Positions 33,590 through 46,420 of a stretch of 64,000 nt of DNA are shown here, piece by piece. A program made the translations under genes and the position numbers. The number at the start of each line of letters is the position of its first letter. Within the stretch, counting starts at the first letter, position 1. Source of the stretch: Eurosta solidaginis (lineage: Eukaryota; Arthropoda; Insecta; Diptera; Tephritidae). The notes beneath the pieces were generated by a model. That model was not told the origin of the DNA and did no database searches. It saw nothing but the letters and a program-made list of their open reading frames with translations. Where the stretch lies: NCBI RefSeq assembly GCF_040869045.1, contig NC_090319.1, positions 266,926,897 through 266,990,896 on the forward strand, read 5' to 3'.

Positions 33590-34581
33590 TATGATATATC
33601 ATATTTAAATACCCCTTCTGACTTTCTACTCCATATCATTAAGGGATTAAGAGTAACGCCACTTAGATAGAGATCTCTACCTTGCAGGGGCGATGCATTT
33701 CCAGAGAACGTGAATGTGCGTTTCATCGTCCAGCTCACAAAAGTAACGAATTTATGTGTCAGATAGATTTAACTTACTCAGCTGATACTGAAAACTACGG
33801 TGTTCCCTACAGCACCCAGTGAGAGTTTGTAGATTCGCTCGGCTTAAATCAGTGAATTTGGCTGATACTCTTGCTTTTTTTACCAGTTACTTATGATTTC
33901 TAAAGAGTGAGCCTTTTTGAGTTCACAGAGGGGCTCTGGATCATAGAATATTGATCTAGTACCCTGCTAGGCTGCGAGGTCTATATGTCCACTACCTTCA
34001 TGTTCCAGATGCACGGGAACGCAACCTAACAAAATCTGTTTTTTGTTCCCAGGTCATTTAGGACTGCTATGCGTTCATCCACTAGCTAAGAAGTTATTAC
34101 GTAAGACAGCAAGGCATGCAATTCTGTCTGGCTTTCTGACTTAATGAGGATACTGCTCGCGGATTATCCCTTTCGTAGATATTCTCTATCACAAACGTCT
34201 ATTAGATGCATTTTTGCCTTAAAAATAGTGATATAATTTTTTTCAAGTTCGGCCCATAGATGCCACCTCCCATTTTTCGTCATCAGATTTTCACCCATTC
34301 ATGAAGAATAACTCTTGGCCAGGGTCAGGCCTTGTCATATTTATCTTTTCAGCTCAGAGATAGTTTGAAGTCTTAGTACAGCAGCTGTTGCCTCTTTCTC
34401 TAGCGAAAGGAGGTATTCCCACTAAGGCATCAGCAGGGGACGTGCTCATTGCGCCCTTAATGCCAATACAAACTAATCAATGCAGTTTGCTTAATTTTGC
34501 TATTGCTGTTCTTTGCGTGGTCTTCGGCTGCCTAACTATGGTTGAATACTGGCTACAAAACACTACTAAATGTCCCGTATA
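33590..34581 (-). pseudogene. LINE ORF2 relic with RNase H, copy 1
   Basis: The - strand carries the same segment as the better copy at 35290-36165, including the complement of TCCACTAGCTAAGAAGTTA and CTGTCTGGCTTTCTGACTTA (the SDSQ-type RNase H region). Further upstream (34581-34350) a stretch reads CIGIKGAMSTSPADALVGIP, the conserved GITGA-type RT tail. It is heavily mutated. The hAT-like foldback begins immediately after it. Confidence 0.65.
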
Positions 34582-34589
34582 CAATTTTG

Positions 34590-35237
34590 CAGGGACGGAA
34601 AAAATAATAATTTTTTTTTCGGAGTCGAAAAAGTCCGGGTCATAAAATTGTCCTAGGTGAAAATGTTTGAGTTCTCAGGTATCCCTATAGAAATATCATG
34701 TCGAATCATGCATCCTTTTTATTTTTCGAACTTTTTCCATAAAAGTCCACATATAAAAGTAAAATCTGTATTTTTATTTTTTGAGTCCGATAGAACTAAT
34801 TAAACTCGGACTTTTAAAAATAAATGTCCCAAGATAAAAGTTAAAACCGGACTTTTATTTTTTAAGGCCAAAATCCTTTAAAAATAAAGATCCGAAAATA
34901 AAAGTTAAATCCGGACTTTTATTTTTTAAGGCCAAGATAAAAGTCCGGCTTGTTAACAAAGCAACGGCTTATCGGAAATAAAGATTTTTTTAAATTCGGA
35001 TAAGTCGTTTCTTTGTTATCAAGCCGGACTTTTATTTTGGCCTTAAAAAATAAAAGTCCGAGTTTAACTTTTATTTTTGGACCTTTATCTTTAAAATTCC
35101 GAGTTTAACTAGTTCTATCGGAATCAGGTAATAAAATCCGAAAATAATTTTTATCTTGATCCAAATATATTAAAAGTCCAAAATTAATACTTTTGCAAGG
35201 AATTCTTTTTTAAAGGGAATAATAGTTTCCGCCCCTG
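34590..35237 (+). mobile_element. hAT-like foldback element, 648 bp
   Basis: Terminal inverted repeats CAGGGACGGAAA and TTTCCGCCCCTG are flanked by 8-bp CAATTTTG (34582-34589) and TAATTTTG (35238-35245), one mismatch. CAGGG ends with 8-bp duplications are the hAT signature. Internal arms of about 200 bp, made of GGACTTTTATTTTTAAGG-type words, fold back around about 34990. The two outer ends differ: one carries GGAGTCGAAAAAGTCC, the other CCAAAATTAATACTTTTGC. This gives the element a direction. It is the same family as 45089-48761, in the opposite orientation. Confidence 0.8.
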
Positions 35238-35289
35238 TAATTTTGTGTAATGGCTCCCATGGTTTGGCATAGAGTCGAGTGCTGGAGAA

Positions 35290-36165
35290 GAAGAATTATT
35301 ATTATTAATAGGTCTGGAAGCACTGCGACCTTGATGCAGATCTATTGTGCAAGACCTTTCAGCCTAATTTTGTATCTGGAGGCTCTTGATGTATCTAAGT
35401 ACCTCTTCAGGCTTTGCACTCCATATCACATAGGGATTAAGAGTCCCACCACCTAGATGGGATAGTCTTGGCCTAGCTAGAACGACGCATTCGCAGAGAA
35501 TGTGAACCGGCTTTTCATCATCCAGCTCACAGAAACGACAAATTTGGGTATCAGATAAATTTAATTTACTTAGGTGATATCGTAGACCGCAGTGTCCCGT
35601 GTAGTACCCAGTAAGATTTCTTAGGTCCTCCCTGCTTAGGTTAATGAGATTGGCTGATACTTTTGTTGCCGGAAGTATAAACAGTTTGGCCTGCCTTTGC
35701 CCTGGTCAATCAATCCAGTGACGTCTGAATTGTTTAGTTTCCCAGTTACTTATAATTTCCCTTGTGTGTGCTTTTGTGAGTCCACAAAAGGGCTTCGGAC
35801 CATATAATGCTGATGTTGTACCCTGCTTTGCTAGGTAATCTGCATGCTCATAACTTTCATGTCGCTGATATGCGGGAACCCATTCCAACAAAACCTTGTG
35901 TTTGGCTCCAAGGGCATTAAGGACTTCAGTGCATTCATCCACTAGCTTAGAAGTAACTGTGTAGGATTGCAAGGCACGCAGTGCCGCCTGGCTGTCTGAC
36001 ATAATGTAGATGCTCTTCGATGTTGAGCCTCTCCGCAGACATTCTCTACCACAGACCTCTATTGCATGAATTTCTGACTGAAATATGGTGGGATGGCATC
36101 CCGTTGGTATCGATTTTTTGAAGTTTGGCCCATAGATGGAGAAAAAGAAACTTAACGTCATGTTA
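35290..36165 (-). pseudogene. LINE ORF2 relic with RNase H domain, copy 2
   Basis: An open stretch of 151 residues (36161-35706) covers much of an RNase H: QSEIHAIEVCGREC (Glu of the active site), then IYIMSDSQAALRALQSY (catalytic Asp in SDSQ). VLLEWVPAYQRHE and YEHADYLAKQGT follow, with the final Asp. After the stop the relic continues through a Cys/His-like 3' region to about 35290. The domain order and the HxExAD-like end fit I/LOA-type LINEs. The RT core is absent. The paralogous copy lies at 33590-34581. Confidence 0.75.
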
Positions 36166-36229
36166 TTATTGGGGTCTGCAAATAATTGTTATTCCTTAAA
36201 ATTTAAACCATAAAAATAATACCGCATCC

Positions 36230-36560
36230 CCGTAGTATATTTTTGGGGTCATGAGGGGACTATTTCCAGGACCATTTTGAAATCATTGCTGGACTGTTCA
36301 GTCATAATTTTGGGATTATTCCGAGGCTGATTTGAAGTAATTTCGGGACTGTTTTTGATTTTTTCGGGATTTCGCTACCTAATACCATTTCGAGATAATT
36401 TTGCGAAGGTGTTAGGAAACATTTTCGGATTATTTGCACAATACATTTCGCGATTATATCGGACGATGTAAAAATCGTTATGGGATCATCTTCAGATCAT
36501 TTCGAAGCAATTTCGAGATAGCATTTCGTGATTAGTTAGGGACTAGTATGGAATCATGTA
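36230..36560. repeat. Degenerate TTTCGGGATTATT satellite
   Basis: Recurrent words ATTTTGGGATTATT, TTTCGGGACT, TTTCGAGATA and TTCGGATTATTTG share the vocabulary of 29340-30850 and of the foldback arms at 45950-46400. Confidence 0.5.
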
Positions 36561-36589
36561 GCAAGGTTCGAAAAATTTTATTTACAAAT

Positions 36590-37000
36590 ACGAATAGTTG
36601 CTATTGGTTTGTTATCGCCGTGTTATTTATCGATAACTACTATTATAGAAGGGTTATCGGTATATTATTGGTGAAATAACGACATGTTTTGGTTTGTTAT
36701 CGAAAAATTACTGATTTGTTTTCGAAAAACTAACGGTTTGTTATCGAAAATTTATAGAATTTTGATTGAAAAAGTATTGATTTTTTATAGAAAAGTTATG
36801 GATTTTTATGGAAAAATATCGACACATAATCGAAAATTTATCGAATCGTTATGGAAAAAAAATCAATTTGTTATCGAAAAATTCACGATTTGTTTTGAGA
36901 CAAAAAATCGAAAAATTGTCGATTTGTACCATTAAAGTTACCGATTTGTTATCAAAAATATAACTATTTGCTATCGAAAACTTATCGATTTTGTAGCGCA
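36590..37000. repeat. Degenerate TTATCGAAAA satellite
   Basis: GGTTTGTTATCGAAAA-type words recur every 15-25 bp (for example 36684-36960) with frequent changes. The weak downstream stretch 37140-37600 is rich in TTTCGAAAA and may be a further decayed part. The open frames seen here follow the period. Confidence 0.6.
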
Positions 37001-37599
37001 AAAATACAACAATGTTGTACGTTGTTTTGTACTGTCGCTTTGAAGCTGTAGGCGGATAGCTTAGAGATATTCACTTTGATACACTGCAGCCAACAGGAAA
37101 ATAGCGGTGACAGTTTATATCGAATTTCGTTAAATAAATTATTTTTATAACTTTCGATAGTCTAAGCAAAAATTCTCAAGAATTGTTTAACAGAAACAAT
37201 GCAAATAAATCTCAAAAACTTTTTCGGAAAACTTCAAAAATTCGAGAAAGTTTTTCGAAAATTTCGAACTTTTTATTTAAAGTTTTCGGAATTTTTGTAG
37301 GTATGCAATTTTATAGCCCAAACAATTTTCCTCGTTATAAAAAAAGTATGCATTATGAGTATGAAGGAAAATCTGAAACACCAGAAAAATTGTCAAAAAT
37401 CAACGCGAATTTCGAGGAATCTAAAATTTGGACTTTGTTAGACTAAAATTAATTGGGCTACAAAGTTGCGTACTCACAAAGACTCCCAAAACTTTTTTCT
37501 AGAAATTTTGCATTTTTTCCAAAAAGTTTTTGAGTTACAAAATTCATAAAAGTTTTTCCCTAAAATATCGAAACTAAAAACAGCACGAATTAAAATGAC

Positions 37600-39149
37600 G
37601 AAATTTGATGCAAATTGCCAATGATATTTTTTTGTTCGTTGCTGTATTTACTAGGGCCAAAAAGGAAGTGCTACCGTTATTTCACGTAACCATCTCACGT
37701 ATTGAGCTTCTTTATATGTACATATTTTATTGAAAATAGATTTTATTCATATAGCGCCATTTCGATATCATCAAAACTTAATGACTGAGGTTTGAGTGTG
37801 ATGACCATATGAAGACGTGAACACTTTTCGCTGTGTTTCATGTTCTCACATGGCACAACGACCCTACACCGGTGTTCAATTGTTGCCTCTTTTGGTTTCT
37901 TCGATATGAAATTTGTATACAAATAATTATTTATCAATCTCTCTTTAAGAGTGCATACATGTTGTAAACACATACACATACATACAGACACAAGAATATA
38001 TGCAGACTGACCAGTGGCCATTGAACTTCCATCAAACGTAGAAAATCATTTCAATTTTAATGCGCCAATTTATTGTTTGCAAGCTGCAAGTGTAAATATG
38101 TTTGCTTGTACATACATATATAGATGCTCTTAAGTGTGCACTCATGTTGCATAAGTGCAGTTATTGCATTATTATTGTGGCTAAAGTTAAAAATTGCTAT
38201 CGACTGTTGTTGTATGCTGGGGTAGTTATTACTGTTAACTTCTATGTTCTTGATGCTATTTTTTTCATTACAACATATCGCTGCGTTGTTGTTGCTATTA
38301 CAACAGCTACTGTTAGTTTATGTAATTGATTTCCATCAGTAAAAGTTGCAGGGGAAAGAGATGGAACAAGAACATGGAAAAAGTTTAGAAAATCAATTTT
38401 AATACATTTGCGTGCGCGTACTCGTGTGTTTATTATTATTTGCGCGTTTGTGTGCGTGCGATGTGAGTTGTTTTTTTTTTTTCATTGTTGCTGCAATAAG
38501 AAATACAACTTTGATATTTCTTGACGTTAATTTGATTTGTTGCAGGCGCTTGAGAAATCATATACAGAGTGCTGAAGGAAAGCGTGATTCGAGCTTTAGA
38601 TGAAAAACCTGGCTCACGTAATAAACCAATAATATATGCTTTCATTTTACATTTTTTAATATTTTGTTTAACACTAAATGATGTTGGTATGAAATTATGC
38701 CCGGTTTTTTCTCCTGCAATAACTTGGTGTTAGATTCTGAGAGCAGCCTTCTCCGAATACGAATCGGAATTAAAGGACCATGGATTGATGAGGTAGACTG
38801 CTTCATCATACTTTTCTGAAAAAAAGGCCATTGTTTTTAGGACGAAGAGTATCTTCGTAATACTTATGGAACGTAAAATAATTTTCTGAGTAGATGCAAA
38901 TGTTTGTAAGAATTTAAGGGAAACTGTCTGTTGAGCATTCCATTGTGCTCTTTTATGGTATAATTATACGAAGTTCTTACGGTCATCCAAGAAAGAGTTG
39001 ACGCCTTGGTAGGCACTTTACTGTTGATGGATAACAATTCAGGAATATGAAGGACTTCATCTATGTGGTAAGCAGCTTCAACAGCTAAAACAATACGCGA
39101 AATCCAATGGATATTAATTCTTGCCAAAAAATGCTACTTTGTATTGAAA
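37600..39149. other. No gene seen
   Basis: Host-like unique DNA with short microsatellite stretches (TGTGTGCGTGCG near 38450, a T run near 38470). An 87-residue frame on - (38864-39127) has no recognised domain. Confidence 0.5.
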
Positions 39150-39345
39150 AGGCAATTGAAAAGTAAAGTCTCTTCTCGGCGAACAAAAATCATAAGACGT
39201 CTTCAAAAAAGTTCGTGAGCAAAATTCTTCGGAAAGTTCATGTCCGTTCGATATATCGACGGTGCCGAAAGAGGTGGTCTGGTAAACTGTATGAGCTTTA
39301 CGCTGATATGAAGATAGTGCAGCAAATCAAAACTTACGAATTTGA
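39150..39345 (+). pseudogene. RTE-type LINE scrap
   Basis: The stretch from TCTTCTCGGCGAACAAAAAT to GTGCAGCAAATCAAAACTTA parallels the RTE-like fragment at 28915-29170: GGCGAACAAAAATCAT, then GAAAGTTCATGTCCGTTCG, then CTGTATGAGCTTTACGC. It is short and degenerate. Confidence 0.5.
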
Positions 39346-39830
39346 ATAGAAAGCAAAAGAGAAAAAGCAGAGGGAAAACAAAGAAAAGGAGAAGACAAAA
39401 TAAAAAGCTGAAGTGAAACAAAAATTAAAGGCAAACAATTTCAACTTAAAGTAGATGGAGGAAAAAGAGGTGAACGAATTAGAAAGATAATTAAAATGCT
39501 CGTAAAAATTGTGGTGAAAAAGACTCAGTTATCACACATAAACCTAATGAGTATACAAATCATAGTAAATTTGGAAATCAAAGAAAACGCTAAAGATAAA
39601 ACAGTAGATAAGCTAAGAAAGGAAAATATATGCAAACTAAAGGAAAGATCCAGTGAGTGGACATAAACCAAATATGTACAAAGAAAAGTGAATTTAGATT
39701 TTCAAGAGGGGAAAAAAAACAAATGGGAACGGAAAGGAAGAATAAGATGTAAGGGAAAGGAAAACCTAAGAAAAAGCAAAACGGAAAGAGAGATCGAGGT
39801 TAGTGGGCTTAAGAGGCGACTAAAATACCA
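39345..39830. repeat. Purine-rich low-complexity tract
   Basis: About 480 bp in which the + strand is strongly biased to A and G (GAAAGCAAAAGAGAAAAAGC style). It lies between an RTE scrap and a LINE 3' end. No coding evidence beyond lysine-rich open stretches. Confidence 0.6.
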
Positions 39831-39839
39831 CATTGATAC

Positions 39840-40050
39840 AAGGGGTTGTGTAGCGCAACCCGTTCACCTACCTGTGGCGAATTCTGTTACTTTAACAACC
39901 GAGGATCTGGCGACCCCAAGCTCCTCATGGATCTCATGTAGTCTTACTAAATCGTTCCCGAGATTGTCGGGCTGGTGTCTTAATGGTGCTTAACATTGAT
40001 AACCCTCCCCAAAGCCTTCGGGGAGTGTCCTTATCGCTACAACAACAACA
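39840..40050 (+). mobile_element. LINE 3' end with ACAACAACAA tail
   Basis: Blocks GGCGACCCCAAGCTCCTCAT, GATTGTCGGGCTGGTGTCTT, ACATTGATAACCCTCCCC and AAGCCTTCGGGGAGTGTCC end in CGCTACAACAACAACAAAG. The inverted relative lies at 49436-49665. This is a 3' UTR only, of a common LINE family whose ORFs are not adjacent. Confidence 0.65.
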
Positions 40051-40506
40051 AAGATATAGGCGGTTACTCCGATAGCTTAAAAACTGCTTTTTTGCTTTAA
40101 GTAAACTGTGTTTAAGCATCATAGATTTTTCGTTTACATTTTTTACCACGCTGTAAATGGCTGACGGAAAGTAATCAGCGCCCTTTCACATATTCTTTGT
40201 AGCAGATGTGTCAGATAGAAGTTATTAACAATTTTATGTCGTGCACTACATGCTGTGAGAACATTTGTATTGGCTTGTTTGTTTTCTTAGCCTTATTCTA
40301 TAATGCATATGCATTTATGTATGTATGTATGTGTAGAGCTCATATATAGCACCATAGTCTTATTGTGTGTTGGCTTTATGCTGCGCATTCGCATCACACA
40401 TTTGTATCTAATTCATATTGATTTTTTACCGTTTATGAAGTTATTGCATTTAAACTAATTTGGTGTGCAAATTAGCAGTTGCTGGATGCTAAAACTTGGA
40501 TTGCTC

Positions 40507-40870
40507 TAAAAAAAAAATAAATGTAAGGCGCGATAACCTCCAAAGAAATTTTAGGCCGAACTTCTCTTCCAATTTGCGTCGTGCTCCTTTATAATTTTTC
40601 TCAAAAATTGGCGGGACGGTGCCTACTTGTTTTATGCCGACTCCGAACGGCATCTGCGAGGCAGATGAGTTTTTACTGCGAGCTTTTCATGGCAGAAATA
40701 CACTCGGAGCGCTTTCCAAACACTGCCTAGGGGCGACCCACCTTAGAGCAATTTTCCTCTAATTGAAAAAACTTGTTTCTAAAATTTTGATGTTGCTTTG
40801 CCCGGGGTATGAACCCAGGGCATTCGGTGTGGTAGGCGGAGCACGCTACCATCACACCACGTCGGCCGCC
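40507..40870 (-). mobile_element. tRNA-derived SINE, copy 2
   Basis: The full-length family layout is present: an A/T tail at 40507-40525, the body, and the tRNA-like head ending GGCCGCC at 40870. The B box is decayed (GGGTTCATACCCC on -). An imperfect duplication around GATTGCT flanks it (about 40499 and 40876). Confidence 0.85.
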
Positions 40871-41149
40871 TGGTTGATTGCTAGGTTTTTGTTATGGCTA
40901 GGATTAATGTATATTGTCTGCAAAAGAATATAACGGTAAATTGGTAATTTTTGTTGTTCCATGGTAATCGTTATGCTAGTGGATTTATATTCATATTTCG
41001 GATCAGTAAAAATAATTTTTGATTGATATTTATAAAATTAATTTGCTTTCTTTTTGAGTTGATTACTTATTACATTAAACGACAAGATCTCTTTACAAAT
41101 AATTATTGCAATTTACTGCTTTTTATTTTTTCGAAAATCTGCTTTTAGG

Positions 41150-42840
41150 CCACGCATTCGAGAAAGTACTCGGTTTTAAAAAGTAAGTAAAATAAGTTCT
41201 CGGTTTTAAAATAAGTATGCGGATTCGAAAAAGTACTCATTTTTGAAAATGTAGCTAGATTTTTAATTGTAACCGGTTCTCAAAAGTTCGCTAAAACTAC
41301 CCGATTCTGAAAAAATCCTGTTCGTAAGAAGTAACCGATTTTAAAAAAATTAACCGATCCATAAAAGTTTCCAGTTCAAAAAAAAAGTACGTGGATCTGA
41401 AAAAGTACCCGGAAGGGAACTTTTTACCTGATCCAAAAAGTACCAGTTTTTTAAAAGTACTAGGATTTGGAAAAGTACCGAGTTATTAAAAGGAACCCGG
41501 TTCCGAATAATTATTAGGTTGTGAAATAGCATAAGGCTTTTAAAAAGTCTCCAATTATGAAAAAGTACCCAGTTTTGAAACAATACGCTTATCCAAAGAA
41601 AAGTGACCGGTGATGAAAAAGTACCCAATCCTGGAGAGTTCTCAAAAATTCCCGGTTCTGGAAATATACTCAGTTTAGAAGCCCGGATCAACCTATTCTC
41701 CAGTGTTAAAAAGTATACAGAAAATCGTACAGAACATCTTTTGTTTTAAAAAAGTTCCCGGTCCCAAGAAGGTGCCCGAACGATCGGTTCTTAAATAGTA
41801 CGAGCTTCAAAATAATACCAGACAGAATAAAGTACCCGGCTTCAAAAAGCACCAGTCATTAAAAAAGTATCCCGTTCAGAAAAGAGTCCAGCTTAAAAAC
41901 TACCCAGTTTCTAAAAAGTACCCCATTCTGATGTAGTGCCCGGTATCTGAAAGATCACGGTACAAAAACTACAATGTTATGAATAAGTATCTGCTGTTCA
42001 AAAAGAAAAGTTAAAAAGAACCCGGTTATGAAGGAGTATCTGGTTCTGAAGAAGTATTCGGTTCTGAAAAAGTGGGTACCCAGTTCAAAAAAGAGTCCAG
42101 TTCTAAAAAGGTACCTGCATGAAATTAATTCACACTGCTTTAAAAAGCAATCGGTTAAAATAACACTTGGTTCTAAGAATGTATCGGGTTCCAGAAAAGA
42201 ACCTGACTTGAAAAAAAAAAAACAGATTCCAAAAAAGAATCGGGTTCGTAAAAACTACAGCGTACTGAAACCGCTCGGTTCTGTACCTGATCCGGAAAAA
42301 ATACCATGTTATGAAAACGTGCCCAAATTCGGTTAAGTATCGGATTTTTTTTTTTTTTTGGTTGAAAATAAATATTCGGACTTTAAAAAGTACACATTCG
42401 ATCACGGATAAAAAAAGTGCAATGTTATAAATAAGTATCTGCTCGGTTGTAAAAGAGCTTAAAACTACTCGGTTCTAAAAAATAAAAAATAAAATATATT
42501 AGAATGGGGTTCCAAGGAAGAGTCCGGTTTGTAAAAAGTACCCCGTTCCTGAAAACGTACACGGTTGTAAAAGTACCCGGTTCCGAAATTAGCTGATCAT
42601 GAAAAATACCAGGTGCTAAAAAATTACCAAGATACCAAAAAGTACCGTTTTAAAAAAGGAACCGGTTAAAAATAAGTATCCGGACTGGAAAAAGCACCCA
42701 TTCTGAAAAAATTACCCGGTATTTGAACGAGCGCGGTTCAAAATGGTACAGCGTTATCTAAAAGTATGTGACTGGTTGTAAAAAAGCTAAAAAGAACCGG
42801 TTCTAAAAAAAGTATTCTAATTGTGCCAAGGAACAGCCGA
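41150..42840 (+). repeat. Degenerate AAAAAGTACCCGGTTCTG satellite
   Basis: A unit of about 16-18 bp recurs over nearly 1.7 kb in one orientation: AAAAAGTACC, CGGTTCTGAAAAAGT, CCCGGTTCC. Individual units differ by many substitutions and short insertions. The same satellite occurs at 49900-50640. Open frames in it (for example 41350-41691 on -) are repeat by-products. Confidence 0.8.
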
Positions 42841-42849
42841 GTACTCTCC

Positions 42850-44120
42850 CATTTTGCTTTTTGTTGTAACACATAATTTAAACTTAAATCGACAGTAATG
42901 CTACATACAAGACTCACGTGTGCATATCGCTTTTCACCGTTTATTAATTACGCTGACAAATTGCAGTATTACCTGTAAAGTAAACTTTAAACGAAAATAG
43001 AAAACGAAAGTGAAGTGCATTTTCTGGCCGCTGAACTTTCTTCTGTGTAGATGACCAATGAATTCGCACTGTTTAAAAGTAGACAAATTACTATTACGCA
43101 TAACAATTTTACGTTGTTTATTTAAAAGTTCACACAAAAATACGCAAGTCTTTTAATAGCTACTACCTATTTAGTATACATATGTGTATGTAGTAAGAGT
43201 GTATGTAGCGAAGTATGTTTTAAGTTGTCTTTCAGAAAAAAAAAAAAAAAAATTACGAATTTTCAAAATTATATGTTTATATAACTTTTGTGATGCTCAT
43301 AGAGTACGTGTAGATAAAGCCAAAAAGCATTTGTTCATTTACCTACCAATGCACACATCAGTCTTATTATTGAAGTATGTATGTAAGTACCAAATTTTGT
43401 TACTTTTTTGTTTAAGTAGCATTTCGCTTGCTGCAATTAACTACTCAATATATTAAAATTTGTGTTGCGTAATAAAACATAATATATACTCTCCAATTAA
43501 GTAAATATTTTATTTTCATCAACTACTTACTCGCGTGAGCAGTAAAAGCATTAAAATTAAACGAAAGGAAAGTGTCGGTGTATTGATGACCGAGTTTGTT
43601 GCTTAAGTCTTTAGTAATTGCTTAGTCTATATATTTGATATAAATTTGCCCTCTAACTTAATCCGTTATCATTTTTGGAGTGACGTATTTTAAAAGAAAT
43701 TAATGTATTAAGTTGAAAAAGTTTTGGTTTTGAATTTGTTTAAGGATAATAAACCAAAAGACAGATAAGTGATGGATAACTGCGTATTTTTAAAGTTTGT
43801 ACGCATTTTTGTTGAATAACTGTTTGTGGGCTGGAAAGCAAAGCTGCCGCAACAAGTATGCCCTTATTCTGCACAAACAGTGTTATGCTCGATATTCTCG
43901 GTGTATGCTGTCATCCGTCGATCCCGCATTGCAATGTGATACGAATTTAAGGGAGTTACATATGTGTTTGCACAGAAAGAGTTCCGCAAAATAATACAGT
44001 TTTCGTACGGAATCGGTCTTAGAAATTTAAACAGCCTACAGTATTTGTCTGTTGTTACTAAAATTTAAGTTATGATAAACATTTATTAATCGTATATTGT
44101 TATTGATGCAAATAATAAAA
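42850..44120. other. No gene seen
   Basis: AT-rich unique sequence. An A run of about 17 lies at 43237. Short frames have no support. Confidence 0.5.
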
Positions 44121-44127
44121 ACAGTTT

Positions 44128-44200
44128 GGTGCGCTATAACTCTGAAGAGATCAGGGTCAAATTTAGATTAAAATTTTTGGTGTACTGCGAACTCCGTCCG
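44128..44200 (-). mobile_element. Possible SINE 3' remnant
   Basis: GGTGCGCTATAACTCTGAAG followed by AGATCAGGG resembles the SINE end GGCGCGATAACCTCCGAAG followed by AGAT. The rest is not alignable by eye. Confidence 0.3.
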
Positions 44201-44229
44201 CTGAAGCACATGAATTTTGTTGAAAAGCT

Positions 44230-44706
44230 TTGTTTGGCATAGATGCTTCTGAAGAGCCTTCCATATCATTGCCGATGCGTGACCTCGTTTTAGTGGTCGT
44301 TTCATGCATAGTGAACTCTGGATCACAAATTAATTTTCTAATATGTGTGCTAAAGAATATCCCAGCTTCAACCTTTTTAGAACTCTGTTTTGAAAACGAT
44401 TTAGAAATGTATTTGAATCATTCACCACTGTTGTCTAAGGCTTTTGCATACTATTTCAATTTGATATGCAAGGGAGGTAATATCATCCGGTATCAGACAG
44501 TCAGTTGGGATCAATCCATTCAGAATGACTTCTGCGGTTTATACCTCTTATGTTTACCACACAGAAATAACGGTCGCTGTGATGGTCCGACGGTTCACGC
44601 GATATCACAAGAGTTTGGTACTTTTAGTATTTTTTATTTGCCCATAAGCGTAATGACTCAACATAGCTTTTACAAACCAAACTTGAAATCCAGAATTTGT
44701 TATTAG
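44230..44706 (+). other. Unrecognised 158-residue open frame
   Basis: This is the longest open stretch outside identified transposons and repeats. The product is mixed hydrophobic with seven or more cysteines (for example SIQNDFCGLYLLCLPHRNN at about residues 95-113). It has no clear signal peptide. The Q-x-x-FCGLYLL context faintly recalls the catalytic Cys neighbourhood of adenain-like proteases found in some DNA transposons. The His and Asp partners are not identifiable, and I do not rely on this. It could be a chance frame or a decayed coding relic. Confidence 0.2.
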
Positions 44707-45949
44707 TTTCATATGGGGAAAAGAATAAGTCCATTTAAGATCGTTTCACTAGGTCTGGCGGATTCAACTGAAATTTATTGAATATATACGCGAGGCAAAT
44801 AAAACAAAAACTGTTTGGATTGTTTGTACACATTCTCCTTGATAAACTCAACTGATAGGTGTTCTTGGCTTGATACCCATACCACCAGTGTTATCAATTA
44901 AGTGTGGCAACAAATATCATTATTGTAGAGTAAATATTTCAATATTTTGCCAGCAGTGGTTCCTCACAGTCAGAACGCTTCTAGGGTTCTCAAAATTGTA
45001 AGGCCTTAAAAAATTTGTTACTAATCTAAATCTTTTTTTTTGACCTAATAAAAGGGAGTAACGACAGCACAGGCCACTGTGAAAATACCAGGGGCTGAAA
45101 CTGTTATTCCTTTTATAATATAAGTCCTTGCAAAACTATTAATTTTGGACTTTAAATATATTTGTATCAAGATAAAAATTATTTTCGGATTTTTATTTTT
45201 TTAGTCCGATAGAACTAGTTAAACTCGGACTTTTAAAAATAAAAGTCCCGAAATAAAAGTTAAATCAAGACTTTTAATTTTTAAGACCGAAATAAAAGTC
45301 CCGCTTGATAACAAAGAAATGGCTTATCCGAATTAAAAAAATTTGGTACCAATCGATTCTCCTGGATTCCTAAAGTTTAAAACCTTATGAACTTTTGAAA
45401 ATTTCTGTTAATAATACTAGAAATTTATCATAAACAAACTAGATCGAAAATCTCATAGTATAAATGGTGAACTTGCAGTGGCTTTTTGCAATAAATTTCA
45501 TTCCAATACAATTATTAGGGTGAAAATTGGTAAACCGCATTCTGCTATGATAGGAAAGCTTTCCAAAAAAGAAATGGTCGTAATCGGTCAGTAGCCACTC
45601 CTCTTTCTGTATATAGAAATTTCCGCACAGAAAATGCAATATTTGAGTATCTAAAGAAGCCACGTTATTTAAATTTGGCACGTAAATTACTGACATTGCA
45701 TGTAGTTGATCCACATAATTTTTTTGACAATGGGCGTGGCATCAACTACTTTCCAAATAAGATTTTTTGAACTTTCAAGTGCGATAACTCGTACATACTT
45801 TGAGCAATATTTTTGCAAATTGGTAAGCGAACGTCATATTTGTATTTGTACAGGCCGACGGAAAAGGTTTTAAAATCGAATTAAAGTCACACCCACTTGT
45901 ATTTAAAAATATCAAAACTGGCTACTTGAGTTCATTTCTAAGTACGTGA

Positions 45950-46420
45950 ATATGTCGGAGTTATTTCGGGACTATTGCGAGATCATTTGGGGATCCTCCC
46001 GGTATAATTCCTGGATGACTTTCGGGATCCCGTCAAGGCCATTTCGGGATCTTAATGGGATCCTTCCGGCATCATTTCTGGATAGTTTTCGGGATCCGTC
46101 CGGGATTCTGTGAGGATTGCTACGGGACTTTTTCGGGAGTATTCCGGGATCATTTATGGATGGTGGTCGGGATCGCGTCGGGTTTATTTCGATATCATTT
46201 GGGGACTCTTCCGGTATAATTTCTGGATGGTTTTCGGGATCCCGTTAGGGAAATTTCGGAACTTTTCCGGGATGATTTTGGGGCCATTCCGGAATAATTT
46301 CTGGATAGTTTTCGGGTTTTGTCCGGGATCCCGTCGGGATTATTTCGACTATTGTGTTATCATTTTGGAACCCTTCCGGAATCATTTAAGGACTCTGCGA
46401 AACCGGTTGTTCAGCACGCA
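45950..46420. repeat. GGGATC minisatellite, left arm
   Basis: Units such as GGGATCATTTGGGGATCC, TTTCTGGATAGTTTTCGGG and CCGTCGGGATTATTTCG repeat every 40-60 bp with modest divergence. The inverted counterpart lies at 47350-47820. The vocabulary matches the more decayed satellites at 29340-30850, 36230-36560 and 55430-56720. Confidence 0.75.

Noticed and set aside
41350..42405. Frames of 90-113 residues in the AAAAAGTACCCGG satellite
   Set aside because: Short-period repeats lack regular stops in some frames; the peptides are repetitive and overlap on both strands.
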